This document shows, piece after piece, positions 1 through 8,421 of a DNA stretch of 64,000 nt. Within the stretch, counting starts at the first letter, position 1; the number at the start of each line of letters is the position of its first letter. Made by a program: the position numbers and the translations under genes. Origin of the DNA: Bacteroidales bacterium (GTDB lineage: Bacteria > Bacteroidota > Bacteroidia > Bacteroidales > F082); contig JAQVGO010000002.1 of NCBI GenBank assembly GCA_028696715.1, forward strand, positions 1 to 64,000, read 5' to 3'. Under the pieces are notes generated by a model. That model was given only the letters and a program-made list of their open reading frames with translations. It had not been told where the DNA came from and ran no database searches.

Positions 1-1
1 C

Positions 2-472
2 TATTCATGCAGCTACGAATACAATATTACATATTCCAACTATTATTTAACTTTTCCACTTCTGTTTCAATACAGTAAATCAACCAATAAGTTTGCCTTT
101 AACTTTAAAGGTGGTTTGTATTATTCATTTCTGCTTTCATCCTATCAATATGGATATGAGGAACTTTACATCGATCCGGTAGAGGGTCTCCCCTTTTATC
201 ATCTCGACAACAACATCGAACCCGGATTGTTTAGAATTGTTTACCGTGGTGAAACGGAGAATATTATAAACACCTATGATGCCGGAATAATGCTTGGTAT
301 TGGCGGCACCTATGTGTTAAGCAATAAAATGGCAATCTTGCTGGAAGGCAATATGCAAGTCGGATTTCAGAGCGTGTTCCTAAATCCGACCATGATAAAC
401 CTGATGCATCGCTCTTTTCAACTGAGAGGCGGGCTGATTTATCGATTAAATCTTAACCGCATACGGCAATGA
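2..472 (+). CDS. outer-membrane beta-barrel protein, PorT-like (5' end cut by window)
   Basis: The reading frame is open from the left edge of the window to the stop at 470-472, so only the C-terminal 156 residues are visible and the start lies upstream. The residues alternate between polar and hydrophobic or aromatic in short strands separated by Asn/Gly/Asp turns, and the protein ends in an aromatic-rich strand. This is the pattern of the small outer-membrane barrels of Bacteroidota (PorT / OMP_b-brl class). A TTG at 116 could be read as a start but lies inside the continuous frame. The stop overlaps the rex ATG (ATGA at 469-472), which suggests co-transcription. The family call is by pattern only, and the ligand or function is unknown. 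Confidence 0.6.
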   Translation, partial: YSCSYEYNITYSNYYLTFPLLFQYSKSTNKFAFNFKGGLYYSFLLSSYQYGYEELYIDPVEGLPFYHLDNNIEPGLFRIVYRGETENIINTYDAGIMLGIGGTYVLSNKMAILLEGNMQVGFQSVFLNPTMINLMHRSFQLRGGLIYRLNLNRIRQ

Positions 473-1107
473 AACCATTGTTACCAGAACGGACCGTCGA
501 ACGTTTGAGCCTCTATCGGCGCATACTGTTAAACTATCAATACCTGGATCATGCTTATATTTTTTCGCATAACCTGGCCAGATTCCTGAAAACGAATGCT
601 GCAACAGTAAGACGCGACCTGATGCTGATTGGCGTTGAAGGAAATTTGCACAAAGGTTATGTGATTAGCGAGCTGGTCGAAAAAATTAATGAAGCAATTG
701 ACCCGGATAGAACCGAAAAAGTGGCTTTTATTGGAATTGGCGAGCTTGGACGGGCAGTTTATGAATATTTCAACCAAAACGATGCCCGATTGCAGGTTGC
801 TGCTACATTTAGATTTGGAAGCCAGACTGGCAATCAAATTGAGGATATTCCATGCTATAATATGGTAAACCTGCCCACAGTGATTAACAAATCAGGAATT
901 AAAATTTGTGTTGTGGCTGTCACACTCGATTACGTAAAAGAAATCAGTACAATTTTAGCCCATTCCGGGGTTTTGGGAATCCTCAACTTTAGTTCGGCCC
1001 TGCTGCAATTGCCGCCACATATTTATGTAGAAAACTACGACATGATCACAAAACTTGAAAAAATAGCTTATTTCATGAATAAAGCCGGCAATATTTCAAT
1101 CCAATAG
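469..1107 (+). CDS. rex: redox-sensing transcriptional repressor Rex
   Basis: 212 aa, the usual Rex length. Residues 1-80 form the winged-helix DNA-binding domain (N-terminal ERLSLYRR, then the recognition region around AATVRRDL). Residues 83-205 are a Rossmann fold with the nucleotide loop GIGELG at 89-94 and the late ILNFSSALLQLP segment seen across Rex proteins. Rex senses the NADH/NAD+ ratio and represses fermentation and respiration genes when NADH is low. Unusually, the acidic residue that normally follows strand 2 (FDxD in typical Rex) is Arg115 here (FRFGS), which could alter dinucleotide choice. The start overlaps the upstream barrel gene by ATGA. Confidence 0.85.
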   Translation: MKPLLPERTVERLSLYRRILLNYQYLDHAYIFSHNLARFLKTNAATVRRDLMLIGVEGNLHKGYVISELVEKINEAIDPDRTEKVAFIGIGELGRAVYEYFNQNDARLQVAATFRFGSQTGNQIEDIPCYNMVNLPTVINKSGIKICVVAVTLDYVKEISTILAHSGVLGILNFSSALLQLPPHIYVENYDMITKLEKIAYFMNKAGNISIQ

Positions 1108-1111
1108 ATAC

Positions 1112-1933
1112 TCAATTCTTTTTAAAAGGTGCATCCGGTTCTTTGGCCATATGATTGAAAACAAGCTTATCAACCCAGGCCGGAAAAAACTTATTCAACC
1201 AAACTGTTAATTTTCCCTGAGCTGTTAGTACAAGTGTTCTTTTGCGTTTTTCAATAGCATCAAGTACATGAACAGCCACTTCTTCAGCCGTCATCATTTT
1301 CGATTCATCTCGTGGTGATTCGCCCTGCTGACTGCCATCAGCTGCCAGGGCAGTGTTGCGGATGTTGGATGCTGTGAAACCGGGAAAAGCCATCAAAACA
1401 TGTAATCCGGTTTTCAGATTCTCTATTCTCAAAGATTCCATAAAGCCCAGCATCGCAAATTTGGACGCTGAATAGCCAGTACGGGCTGGCAAACCTTTTA
1501 TGCCGGCAATTGAAGAAATCCCTGCCACACTACCTTTTTGTTTGAGCAGGTAAGGCAGTGCAAACTTAGTGCAATACACTGCACCCCAAAAGTTTACATT
1601 CATCAAACGATGAATAACCGCCGGATCGGTATCTACAAAAAGTGCACGCATCGATATGCCTGCATTGTTGATCAGCACATCAATTTTGCCATAGGCTTTT
1701 AGTGTCTCAGCAATTAGTCGTTCGCAATCTTCCATTACCGAAACATCTGTTTCACAAACTTTTACTTTTGTGTTTTCTTTTTCCAATAAATGGCCAAGAG
1801 CTTCAAGTTTTTTGATGTTACGCGCTGCCAACATCAAACTGGCTCCTCTCGAAGCCGCTTCAAATGCAAGAGCTTCACCAATTCCGGAAGATGCTCCGGT
1901 AATTATTACAACTTTTTGATCTAAACTTTGCAT
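1112..1933 (-). CDS. SDR-family NAD(P)-dependent oxidoreductase
   Basis: Classical short-chain dehydrogenase of 273 aa. The N-terminus carries the cofactor loop TGASSGIG. NNAG follows in the middle of the fold, and the catalytic Ser...Tyr-x-x-x-Lys appears as SSIAG and YSASK. The ATG at 1931-1933 was chosen because it places the Rossmann motif right after the start; a longer frame to 2017 would add 28 unrelated residues. The substrate cannot be told: the family reduces ketones or oxidises alcohols on many lipids and sugars. It converges on rex (4 bp gap) and diverges from the aminotransferase at 2050. Confidence 0.85.
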   Translation of the reverse strand: MQSLDQKVVIITGASSGIGEALAFEAASRGASLMLAARNIKKLEALGHLLEKENTKVKVCETDVSVMEDCERLIAETLKAYGKIDVLINNAGISMRALFVDTDPAVIHRLMNVNFWGAVYCTKFALPYLLKQKGSVAGISSIAGIKGLPARTGYSASKFAMLGFMESLRIENLKTGLHVLMAFPGFTASNIRNTALAADGSQQGESPRDESKMMTAEEVAVHVLDAIEKRKRTLVLTAQGKLTVWLNKFFPAWVDKLVFNHMAKEPDAPFKKN

Positions 1934-2049
1934 GGCAAAATAGGTGCTTTTTAAATTAAATCTGAAGTACAAAATAACGGATTTTGGCATTACGGTGAAA
2001 AACAGAATGGTTCTCACTACTAAAATTTCTAGCTTTGCTAAAAAAAGTA

Positions 2050-3249
2050 ATGCTTAGCAATCGTCAACTTTTCAGTCAATACCTTGGTTTGCCTTCCGTT
2101 GTTAACGATCCATTGGAAATTGTAAGAGCAGCAGGCATTTTTCTGTTTGATGATAAAGGTGAAGCCTATGTCGATCTTGTTTCAGGGGTTTCGGTAAGCA
2201 ACACGGGTCACCTGCATCCCCATGTGGTAAGTGCCATAAAGCATCAGCTTGATCAATATATGCATACCATGGTTTATGGTAAGTTTGTGCAGTCGCCGCA
2301 AATTAAACTGGCTCAGAAACTTGCAGAACTATTACCTGAAGAACTACAGAGTATTTTCTTTGTAAACTCAGGGAGCGAAGCCATCGAAGGAGCATTAAAA
2401 CTTGCCAAACGTATTACCGGCAGGGCAGAAATGATCAGCTTTAAAAATGCCTATCATGGTGGCACCGCCGGAGCTTTGTCAATGCTTGGACACGAGGGAC
2501 TTAAAGGTGCTTTCAGACCGCTTTTGCCCGCCGTAAAACAGCTCGAGTTCAATAATTTTGAACAACTCAATCATATCACTCAGAAAACAGCCTGTGTTTT
2601 GATCGAACCCATACAGGCTGAAGCAGGCATTATTTTACCTGAAAAAGGATTTTTACAGGCACTCCGAAACCGTTGCGACCTAACAGGAACTTTGTTGATA
2701 TTCGACGAAATCCAGATGGGATTTGGTCGCACCGGAAGTTTGTTTGCTTTTCAGCAACTCAATGTAACTCCCGATATTCTTTGCATGGCAAAAGCAATGG
2801 GAGGTGGAATGCCATTGGGTGCATTTGCTGCTTCCAGGATTATGATGAAAACCCTTACTTTTAAACCCGAATTGGGCCATATCACAACCTTTGGTGGTCA
2901 TCCAGTAAGTTGTGCAGCAGCACTGGCATCACTCGAAGTGTTATTAAATGAAAAACTCATCGAACAAGCCGATGCCAAAGGAAAAATCTTTGAGGAAGCG
3001 ATTCAAGATCATCCGTTTATCAAAACAATTCGCCGAAAAGGCCTGATGCTTGGAGTTGAGCTTCAGCCAAATATCCCTATCGGAAAGTTTTTGAAGCATT
3101 TGCAGAAACATCATTTGATTGTCGATCAATTTCTTTTTCATGCTCATGCTTTCAGGATCGCTCCACCATTGACAATCACTTCTGACGAAATCAATCAAGT
3201 AGTGCATATGATTGGGGAAGCTTTAAATACTTTTGATCCGAATCCTTAA
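2050..3249 (+). CDS. class III PLP-dependent aminotransferase
   Basis: 399 aa, typical for fold-type I class III aminotransferases (acetylornithine / 4-aminobutyrate / glutamate-1-semialdehyde group). Visible motifs are the phosphate-binding NSGSEAIEGALK, the PLP-ring His in NAYHGG, the IFDEIQ strand with the pyridine-binding Asp, and the Schiff-base Lys in AKAMGGGMPLG. The ATG at 2050 is preferred over an upstream TTG at 2035, which lies within a TAnnTTTG-like element. The substrate is not assignable from sequence. An acetylornithine or diamine role is possible, but no arginine biosynthesis genes are nearby. The gene diverges from the SDR gene. Confidence 0.85.
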   Translation: MLSNRQLFSQYLGLPSVVNDPLEIVRAAGIFLFDDKGEAYVDLVSGVSVSNTGHLHPHVVSAIKHQLDQYMHTMVYGKFVQSPQIKLAQKLAELLPEELQSIFFVNSGSEAIEGALKLAKRITGRAEMISFKNAYHGGTAGALSMLGHEGLKGAFRPLLPAVKQLEFNNFEQLNHITQKTACVLIEPIQAEAGIILPEKGFLQALRNRCDLTGTLLIFDEIQMGFGRTGSLFAFQQLNVTPDILCMAKAMGGGMPLGAFAASRIMMKTLTFKPELGHITTFGGHPVSCAAALASLEVLLNEKLIEQADAKGKIFEEAIQDHPFIKTIRRKGLMLGVELQPNIPIGKFLKHLQKHHLIVDQFLFHAHAFRIAPPLTITSDEINQVVHMIGEALNTFDPNP

Positions 3250-3323
3250 TCAGAATTATTACTTAGGTAAACAATTAGTTAAATTGGGACTATCTAAACC
3301 ACTGATTATTTTAGACTTATATT

Positions 3324-4025
3324 ATGCTCTTTAGCTTTGATCTTGATTTCCCTCCGGTTGATCAGGCCAATGATGCCGGACTACTGGCAATAGGTGGTAC
3401 AGTTAGTCCGGGAAACTTGCTTCTGGCATATTCTAAAGGAATCTTTCCCTGGAATGTAGAAAGTGAGCCGGTGATGTGGTGGTCGCCGGATCCAAGAATG
3501 GTGCTCAGGCCACAAGATTTTACAGCTTCGAAAAGCCTAATTAAACTTGTACGTGAAGCTAATTACAGCCTCGGAATAGATACTTGTTTTGAAAATGTTA
3601 TGATCAATTGCGCGTTCAACCCCCGAAAAGGCGAACACGGTACCTGGATTACGCCTGATCTGACCGATGGATTTGTAGCCCTTCATAAAGCCGGATTTGC
3701 ACATTCATTCGAAATTTTCATGGATAAAAAACTTGTTGGCGGGCTTTATGGCTTGGCTATCGGACAGGTATTTTTTGGTGAATCCATGTTTCATAAGGTA
3801 TCAAATGCTTCTAAACTTGCCTTTTATCATTTAATCGAATTTCTGAATCAGAATAATTTCAAACTCATTGACGCCCAGCAGGAAACACAGCATTTAAAAA
3901 GTCTCGGGGCCTATGCAATCATGCGCGATGAATTTGTCAGCTTATTAAACAATTATGTTGATCAACCAAGTTTATGTGGTAATTGGGGAAAAAATCAAAC
4001 GCGAAATGTTCGGTTAACCTTGTGA
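3324..4025 (+). CDS. aat: leucyl/phenylalanyl-tRNA--protein transferase
   Basis: 233 aa, matching Aat. The protein carries the N-terminal GLLAIGGTVSPGNLLLAY block, GIFPW, WWSPDPRMVL, and the GLYGLAIGQVFFGESMF core of the GNAT-like fold. Aat transfers Leu or Phe from aminoacyl-tRNA to proteins with N-terminal Arg or Lys, marking them for ClpS/ClpAP degradation in the cytoplasm (N-degron pathway). The ATG at 3324 lies shortly before the conserved region. A short 6-bp hairpin overlaps the stop codon (4022-4037). Confidence 0.95.
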   Translation: MLFSFDLDFPPVDQANDAGLLAIGGTVSPGNLLLAYSKGIFPWNVESEPVMWWSPDPRMVLRPQDFTASKSLIKLVREANYSLGIDTCFENVMINCAFNPRKGEHGTWITPDLTDGFVALHKAGFAHSFEIFMDKKLVGGLYGLAIGQVFFGESMFHKVSNASKLAFYHLIEFLNQNNFKLIDAQQETQHLKSLGAYAIMRDEFVSLLNNYVDQPSLCGNWGKNQTRNVRLTL

Positions 4026-4071
4026 TTATTAAATCACCTGCTTTTCGTAATTTTACACAAAATAATTTTTC

Positions 4072-4557
4072 ATGCAAAACGAACCTATGAATCGGGATAA
4101 ATTTATGCAGATGGCCATTGACCTGGCTGCTTCCAATTTACTAACCGGAAAAGGCGGACCCTTTGGAGCGGTGATTGTAAAAAATGGTGAAGTGGTTGGA
4201 AAAGGCTCAAATGAAGTAACATCAACGAATGATCCAACAGCCCATGCAGAAGTTGTTGCCATTCGTGATGCTTGTAAAAATCTGAACTCCTATCAATTAG
4301 AAGATTGTGAAGTATATGCCAGTTGTGAGCCATGCCCCATGTGTTTGGGAGCTATTTATTGGTCAAGAGTAAAAAAACTCTATTTTGCTGCAACCAGAGA
4401 AGATGCTGCAAATGCCGGATTTGATGATTCCTATATTTACAATCAGGTACCTTTGAAGCCTGAAAAGCGCGACATAGGTAGTGTTCAGTTAATGAGGCCG
4501 CAAGCTGTAAAGGTATTCGAACAGTGGATCGAAAGCGAACAAAAGATCCCCTATTGA
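4072..4557 (+). CDS. guaD: guanine deaminase (CDA-fold, GuaD type)
   Basis: 161 aa protein of the cytidine-deaminase fold. The zinc site is His58 with the catalytic Glu60 (HAE) and Cys88/Cys91 (PCPMC). The flanking segments GGPFGAVIVK, DPTAHAE, SCEPCPMCLGAIYW and GFDDSYIY closely resemble the Bacillus GuaD pattern as I recall it, more than the tRNA adenosine deaminase TadA. The enzyme would convert guanine to xanthine and ammonia in purine salvage. The stop codon overlaps the ATG of the sirtuin gene (TGATG), so the two are probably translated from one message. Confidence 0.85.
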   Translation: MQNEPMNRDKFMQMAIDLAASNLLTGKGGPFGAVIVKNGEVVGKGSNEVTSTNDPTAHAEVVAIRDACKNLNSYQLEDCEVYASCEPCPMCLGAIYWSRVKKLYFAATREDAANAGFDDSYIYNQVPLKPEKRDIGSVQLMRPQAVKVFEQWIESEQKIPY

Positions 4558-5324
4558 TGCAAATCTCAAATCCTTTTATTGCTGAAGCTGCACGCAGAAT
4601 AATTGAGGCAAAACATGCCATTGCTTTCACAGGTGCCGGTATTTCTGCGGAGAGTGGCATTCCACCTTTTCGAGGTGAAGGAGGAATTTGGAATACTTAC
4701 GATCCCATTGTGCTGGATATCAGATATTTCTTGAGTAATTACGAACAATCCTGGCAGGCAATCAAAGCCATTTTCTACGATTTTTTAAGTGATAAATTTC
4801 CTAATCCTGCACATGAAACCCTGGCAGCCTGGGAAGCATCAGGCATCATCAAAAATGTGATTACCCAGAATATCGACAACCTCCATCAGCAGGCAGGATG
4901 TGCAAAAGTTATTGAATACCACGGTAATGCACAACGCCTGATTTGCTTGGATTGTCGGCAGGAATTTGAAGTGAAAAAGTGGGTTTTTAATGCAAAAGCA
5001 CCAATTTGCCCAAATTGTAATGGAAAACTGAAACCTGACTTTATATTTTTTGGTGAACGCATTCCCGAACAGGCAGCAAATGAATCACTTAACGAAGTGG
5101 AGAATTGTGATTTAATTCTATTGATTGGTGCATCCGGCGAAGTAGCACCTGCCAATCAATTACCTTTACTTGCCGCTCATAATGGTGCTTATGTGATTGA
5201 AATTAATACAGATAAAACTCATTTCACCCAATCAATCGTTGACCTCTCACTCAGAGGCTCCTCCGCAAGTTTATTACCCAAAATTGCTGAAATCATCCAG
5301 CATAAAAATTTTAATACTGAATAA
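4557..5324 (+). CDS. Sir2-family NAD-dependent protein deacylase
   Basis: 255-aa sirtuin. The NAD-binding motifs are GAGISAESGIPPFR (about residues 26-39) and TQNIDNLH (103-110), with catalytic His122 in EYHGNA. A four-Cys zinc module follows (Cys130, Cys133, Cys151, Cys154), then PDFIFFGE and LLIGASG. It removes acyl groups from lysine using NAD+. Acyl preference cannot be read with confidence. The ATG at 4557 shares a base with the guaD stop; an in-frame upstream ATG at 4524 lies inside guaD and is less likely. The pairing with a guanine deaminase is operonic but not explained functionally. Confidence 0.9.
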   Translation: MQISNPFIAEAARRIIEAKHAIAFTGAGISAESGIPPFRGEGGIWNTYDPIVLDIRYFLSNYEQSWQAIKAIFYDFLSDKFPNPAHETLAAWEASGIIKNVITQNIDNLHQQAGCAKVIEYHGNAQRLICLDCRQEFEVKKWVFNAKAPICPNCNGKLKPDFIFFGERIPEQAANESLNEVENCDLILLIGASGEVAPANQLPLLAAHNGAYVIEINTDKTHFTQSIVDLSLRGSSASLLPKIAEIIQHKNFNTE

Positions 5325-5325
5325 A

Positions 5326-6867
5326 ATGAAAAACTTAAAAACACTGTTAACATTTACTTTTTCGCTTCTTTTCCTTTTTAATAAGGCACAAGTGAGCGAT
5401 CACAGCATTCAAAAATTGGATTCCATTTATCAAAAAGCACTGACTGATTGGAATGTTCCCGGCATGGCTATTGCTATTGTTAGTGATGATTCAGTCTGGT
5501 TATCAAAAGGATACGGTGTAACTGATATCACAACCCGTCAGGCAGTTGACGCCAATACACTTTTTGCGCTGGCAAGTAACACCAAATCTTTTACAAGTAC
5601 AGCACTGGCCATGCTGGCAGACGAAAGAAAGATTAGGTGGAACCAGAAAGTGGTCGAAATTTTGCCCTGGTTCAAGATGTACAATCCCTATGTCACTTCA
5701 GAAATGACAGTGGAAGACCTTTTAAGTCACCGAAGTGGTCTCAAAACTTTTTCGGGCGATCTGATCTGGTATGGAAGCACATATTCAAGAGAAGAAATCA
5801 TTCGAAAAATCCAGTATTTAAAACCAGTTTATGGTTTCAGGGAGCATTTTGGTTATTCAAACCTTATGTTCATTACTGCCGGTGAACTAATCCCGGCCAT
5901 TACAGGCACAAGTTGGGACGATTTTATTCAGAATCGAATCCTTAATGCACTGAACATGAAGCGTTCGACCCTGCATGTTTCTGACCTGCACAATCGTGAC
6001 AATATTGCGCAACCTCACACCTATGTTGACGGTGAACTGAGACAAATTCCCTGGCTTGACTGGGACAATATGGGTCCGGCCGGCTCACTCATTTCAAGTG
6101 CCAATGATATGGCTAACTGGCTGCAAATGAATCTGTCAAAAGGTGTTTTCGGTCAGGATACTTTGGTGAGCAAACGTCAATTATTCGATCTATGGTCGCC
6201 CAGGACAATTATTGATGTTTCGCCCGGATCAATGGCTATGTTTCCCGAAACTAATTTCAAAAGTTATGGTTTAGGCTGGTCTTTAATGGATTACAATGGA
6301 TATAAAGTGATAGGACACAATGGTGGTTATGACGGGATGATCAGCCAAACGTTTTTTGTTCCGGAAGCTAATGTGGGAGTGGTAATCATGACAAATGCCC
6401 TCTCCACTTTATATTATCCGCTTTATTATCACACACTTGATGAACTTTTAAATGTTGAAAAGAAGCGAAACTGGAACGATGATTTGCAGCAAATGATCCA
6501 AAAAAATGAGGAAAGAAAAAAGGAACAACTTTTGGCTGAAGAAGCTAAACGTATTTTAAATACCAAGCCTTCTCTCCTACTCGATCAATTCGCAGGAATT
6601 TATGGAGGAAAAATTTATGACACCATAACCATCACCTTGAATAACGATCAACTGGAACTTCAATTTGCCAGAAGTCCTCAATTTTTTGCAGCCTTAAAGC
6701 ACTGGCATTTTGATACCTTCCAGATTGAATTCGAAGCCTTACCTTCTTTACCAAAAGGGTATGTGACTTTTGAGATAGACCGCAAAGGACAAGTCACCGG
6801 TATGGAAATATTTTTGGATAATCCTGACTTTGATTTCACTGAATTTGACCTGCAGAAACTAAACTAA
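5326..6867 (+). CDS. exported serine hydrolase, beta-lactamase/PBP-like (class C fold)
   Basis: 513 aa with a Sec signal (hydrophobic residues 4-20, cleavage near KAQ|VS). The penicillin-recognising active site is intact: Ser84-x-x-Lys87 (SNTK), Tyr177-Ser-Asn179 (YSN), and HNGG near residue 330, as in family S12 peptidases and esterases. After the catalytic domain there is a charged segment (about 380-420) and a C-terminal beta-rich domain (about 425-510) resembling DUF3471. The ATG at 5326 is one base after the sirtuin stop; the longer frame to 5197 overlaps that gene. It is probably a periplasmic peptidase or esterase rather than an antibiotic-resistance enzyme. Confidence 0.85.
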   Translation: MKNLKTLLTFTFSLLFLFNKAQVSDHSIQKLDSIYQKALTDWNVPGMAIAIVSDDSVWLSKGYGVTDITTRQAVDANTLFALASNTKSFTSTALAMLADERKIRWNQKVVEILPWFKMYNPYVTSEMTVEDLLSHRSGLKTFSGDLIWYGSTYSREEIIRKIQYLKPVYGFREHFGYSNLMFITAGELIPAITGTSWDDFIQNRILNALNMKRSTLHVSDLHNRDNIAQPHTYVDGELRQIPWLDWDNMGPAGSLISSANDMANWLQMNLSKGVFGQDTLVSKRQLFDLWSPRTIIDVSPGSMAMFPETNFKSYGLGWSLMDYNGYKVIGHNGGYDGMISQTFFVPEANVGVVIMTNALSTLYYPLYYHTLDELLNVEKKRNWNDDLQQMIQKNEERKKEQLLAEEAKRILNTKPSLLLDQFAGIYGGKIYDTITITLNNDQLELQFARSPQFFAALKHWHFDTFQIEFEALPSLPKGYVTFEIDRKGQVTGMEIFLDNPDFDFTEFDLQKLN

Positions 6868-6872
6868 ACAAA

Positions 6873-8159
6873 TCAAACTGCCGGGATTTTCTTTTCATTT
6901 TGGTAAGACCAAACATTTACTCCTATGGCTATTGCCAACGAAACTAATGCTACGGTAAAAGTTGTGATCAAGCCAAATTTTTCGTAAAAAAATACGCCAA
7001 GGGTGGGTGCAAAAAGTGCCCTGAATCCGGTTAAAAACAGATGTACTGATTGATAAGTACCCGCTTCTTCTGCCCTGCAAAAATAAGCCGAACCAATGTT
7101 CCATAACAACACCATTGTTGCAGCAAAAACCCCATGTGCAAGGATATAGCAAATGAGAACATAATACAATTTGATGCCTGCAATTTCGGTATAGACCGGA
7201 ATCCAAATTGTTAGCATTAAAAAGAAAATGTAAAGAAAAATAGAGCTGTAGGTCAAAACCGAAAACTTACGTGGATCAAGGTTTCCGAGCAATCCTCCAA
7301 AATAAGGTAACAATAAGATTGCCAATATATTATATGCATTTTTATAAAAAGCCACACTGCTGTAATTCAAATCCAGCCCTTCATAAAAGAAAATTGCAAT
7401 CACCGTTACAGATACCATAAACGAAAAACCATAAAACATAAAACCAATTTCAAAATGTCGATAAGGTTTGTTGGTTTTCAATATTTGAATCATGTCTCTT
7501 GCAGATGCTTTTACGGAAGTCCAAAAATTTTGCCTGTAAAGCACGACTCTCTCTTCAATCCGTATCAATGAAAGCAGCCATAATCCAATCATACTCAATA
7601 ATCCGGCCAAAGGCAGACTCCATTTGAAAATATAATAATTCTGATCGAGCAAAACCCCATAAACAAAAGTGATTAGCAGCATCACAATCTTATTCACAGA
7701 GGTAGCATAGCTGTATAATTTTCCAAAATGCTGGTGTTCATAATTATTCTTCAATAAGAAATTAATAGTTGGGTTAATCACCAGTGCACCAAGATAATAG
7801 ATCAGGAAAATTCCAAGAAAAACAAAGTGAAAGATCGAAGAATTTATATAGGCTGACGCTTCTGATGGGAAAAACGCAAGTGCGAGTAGTGGCACTCGTG
7901 TTATCAAAGCAGTCTTGCGCAGAAGAACAGCTCGATTGCTAACCCGTTTGAGCCATTCGTTCATGATGAAAAGTAAGATAAAAACAGCCATACTAAACTG
8001 AAAAAGCAGGCTCATCTGGTAATTGCTGCCTTGCATGCTTTTTAGAAATACAAACTCGTTGAGTGCTAAAATTCCCAACACAAACCCTTCGATGGTTGCA
8101 TAGGTGGTGTGTAAATAAAAAGTACGTTTTTCGTCAGGATTTAGACGTGGCAAGGCCAT
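6873..8159 (-). CDS. MFS-type multi-pass membrane transporter
   Basis: 428 aa with about twelve hydrophobic segments arranged as two halves around a central charged loop (IRIEERVVLYRQ, near the middle), as in major facilitator superfamily permeases. The typical MFS loop motif after helix 2 is only weakly recognisable (MNEWLKRVSNR), so the substrate is unknown. The gene converges on the serine hydrolase gene with a 5-bp gap and no visible hairpin. A TAATTTCG element on the minus strand (8175-8182) resembles a Bacteroidota -7 box with one mismatch. Confidence 0.7.
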   Translation of the reverse strand: MALPRLNPDEKRTFYLHTTYATIEGFVLGILALNEFVFLKSMQGSNYQMSLLFQFSMAVFILLFIMNEWLKRVSNRAVLLRKTALITRVPLLALAFFPSEASAYINSSIFHFVFLGIFLIYYLGALVINPTINFLLKNNYEHQHFGKLYSYATSVNKIVMLLITFVYGVLLDQNYYIFKWSLPLAGLLSMIGLWLLSLIRIEERVVLYRQNFWTSVKASARDMIQILKTNKPYRHFEIGFMFYGFSFMVSVTVIAIFFYEGLDLNYSSVAFYKNAYNILAILLLPYFGGLLGNLDPRKFSVLTYSSIFLYIFFLMLTIWIPVYTEIAGIKLYYVLICYILAHGVFAATMVLLWNIGSAYFCRAEEAGTYQSVHLFLTGFRALFAPTLGVFFYEKFGLITTFTVALVSLAIAIGVNVWSYQNEKKIPAV

Positions 8160-8209
8160 GCTGCAATTTTGATGCGAAATTACAAAAAGCTGTTGTACAA
8201 GTCCCTTTA

Positions 8210-8322
8210 CACTTTAAGTTTGAGTCAAGCACCCTCAATCTCCTAAAGTGAACTTTTTAAAACTGTTGATTTTTAGCGTTCTCCCTTTAGGAATAGGGGG
8301 CAAAAAGCTAAAAACAGCAGTT
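8210..8322. repeat. nested inverted repeats in intergenic region
   Basis: Two successive inverted repeats lie between the MFS and peroxidase genes. The first is CACTTTA (8210-8216) with TAAAGTG (8244-8250). The second is a longer imperfect arm at 8261-8277 (AACTGTTGATTTTTAGC) facing 8307-8322, with an inner CCCT/AGGG hairpin at 8283-8297. The RNA of either strand could fold. It may be a dispersed palindromic repeat or an untranslated structured element. No other copy was noticed in this window. Confidence 0.4.
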
Positions 8323-8421
8323 CTTTGACTTTTAAGAGTGGGCTCAAGGTTTAAAAATTTCGATTCGCTGTTAAAAACAATCCATCGTAAATCTTGTTTA
8401 TCTAGTACAAATAATCTAAAT

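Noticed and set aside
529..837. Open frame on the minus strand opposite rex
   Set aside because: Cys/Ser/Asn-rich composition and no domain; rex on the other strand has a full set of family motifs.
2030..2037. TAGCTTTG, a perfect -7 box match before the aminotransferase
   Set aside because: Transcription would start only a few bases before the ATG, and no -33 box is found; left out as a feature.
4022..4037. 6-bp hairpin at the aat stop codon
   Set aside because: Short, AT-rich and without a T-run, so not called a terminator.
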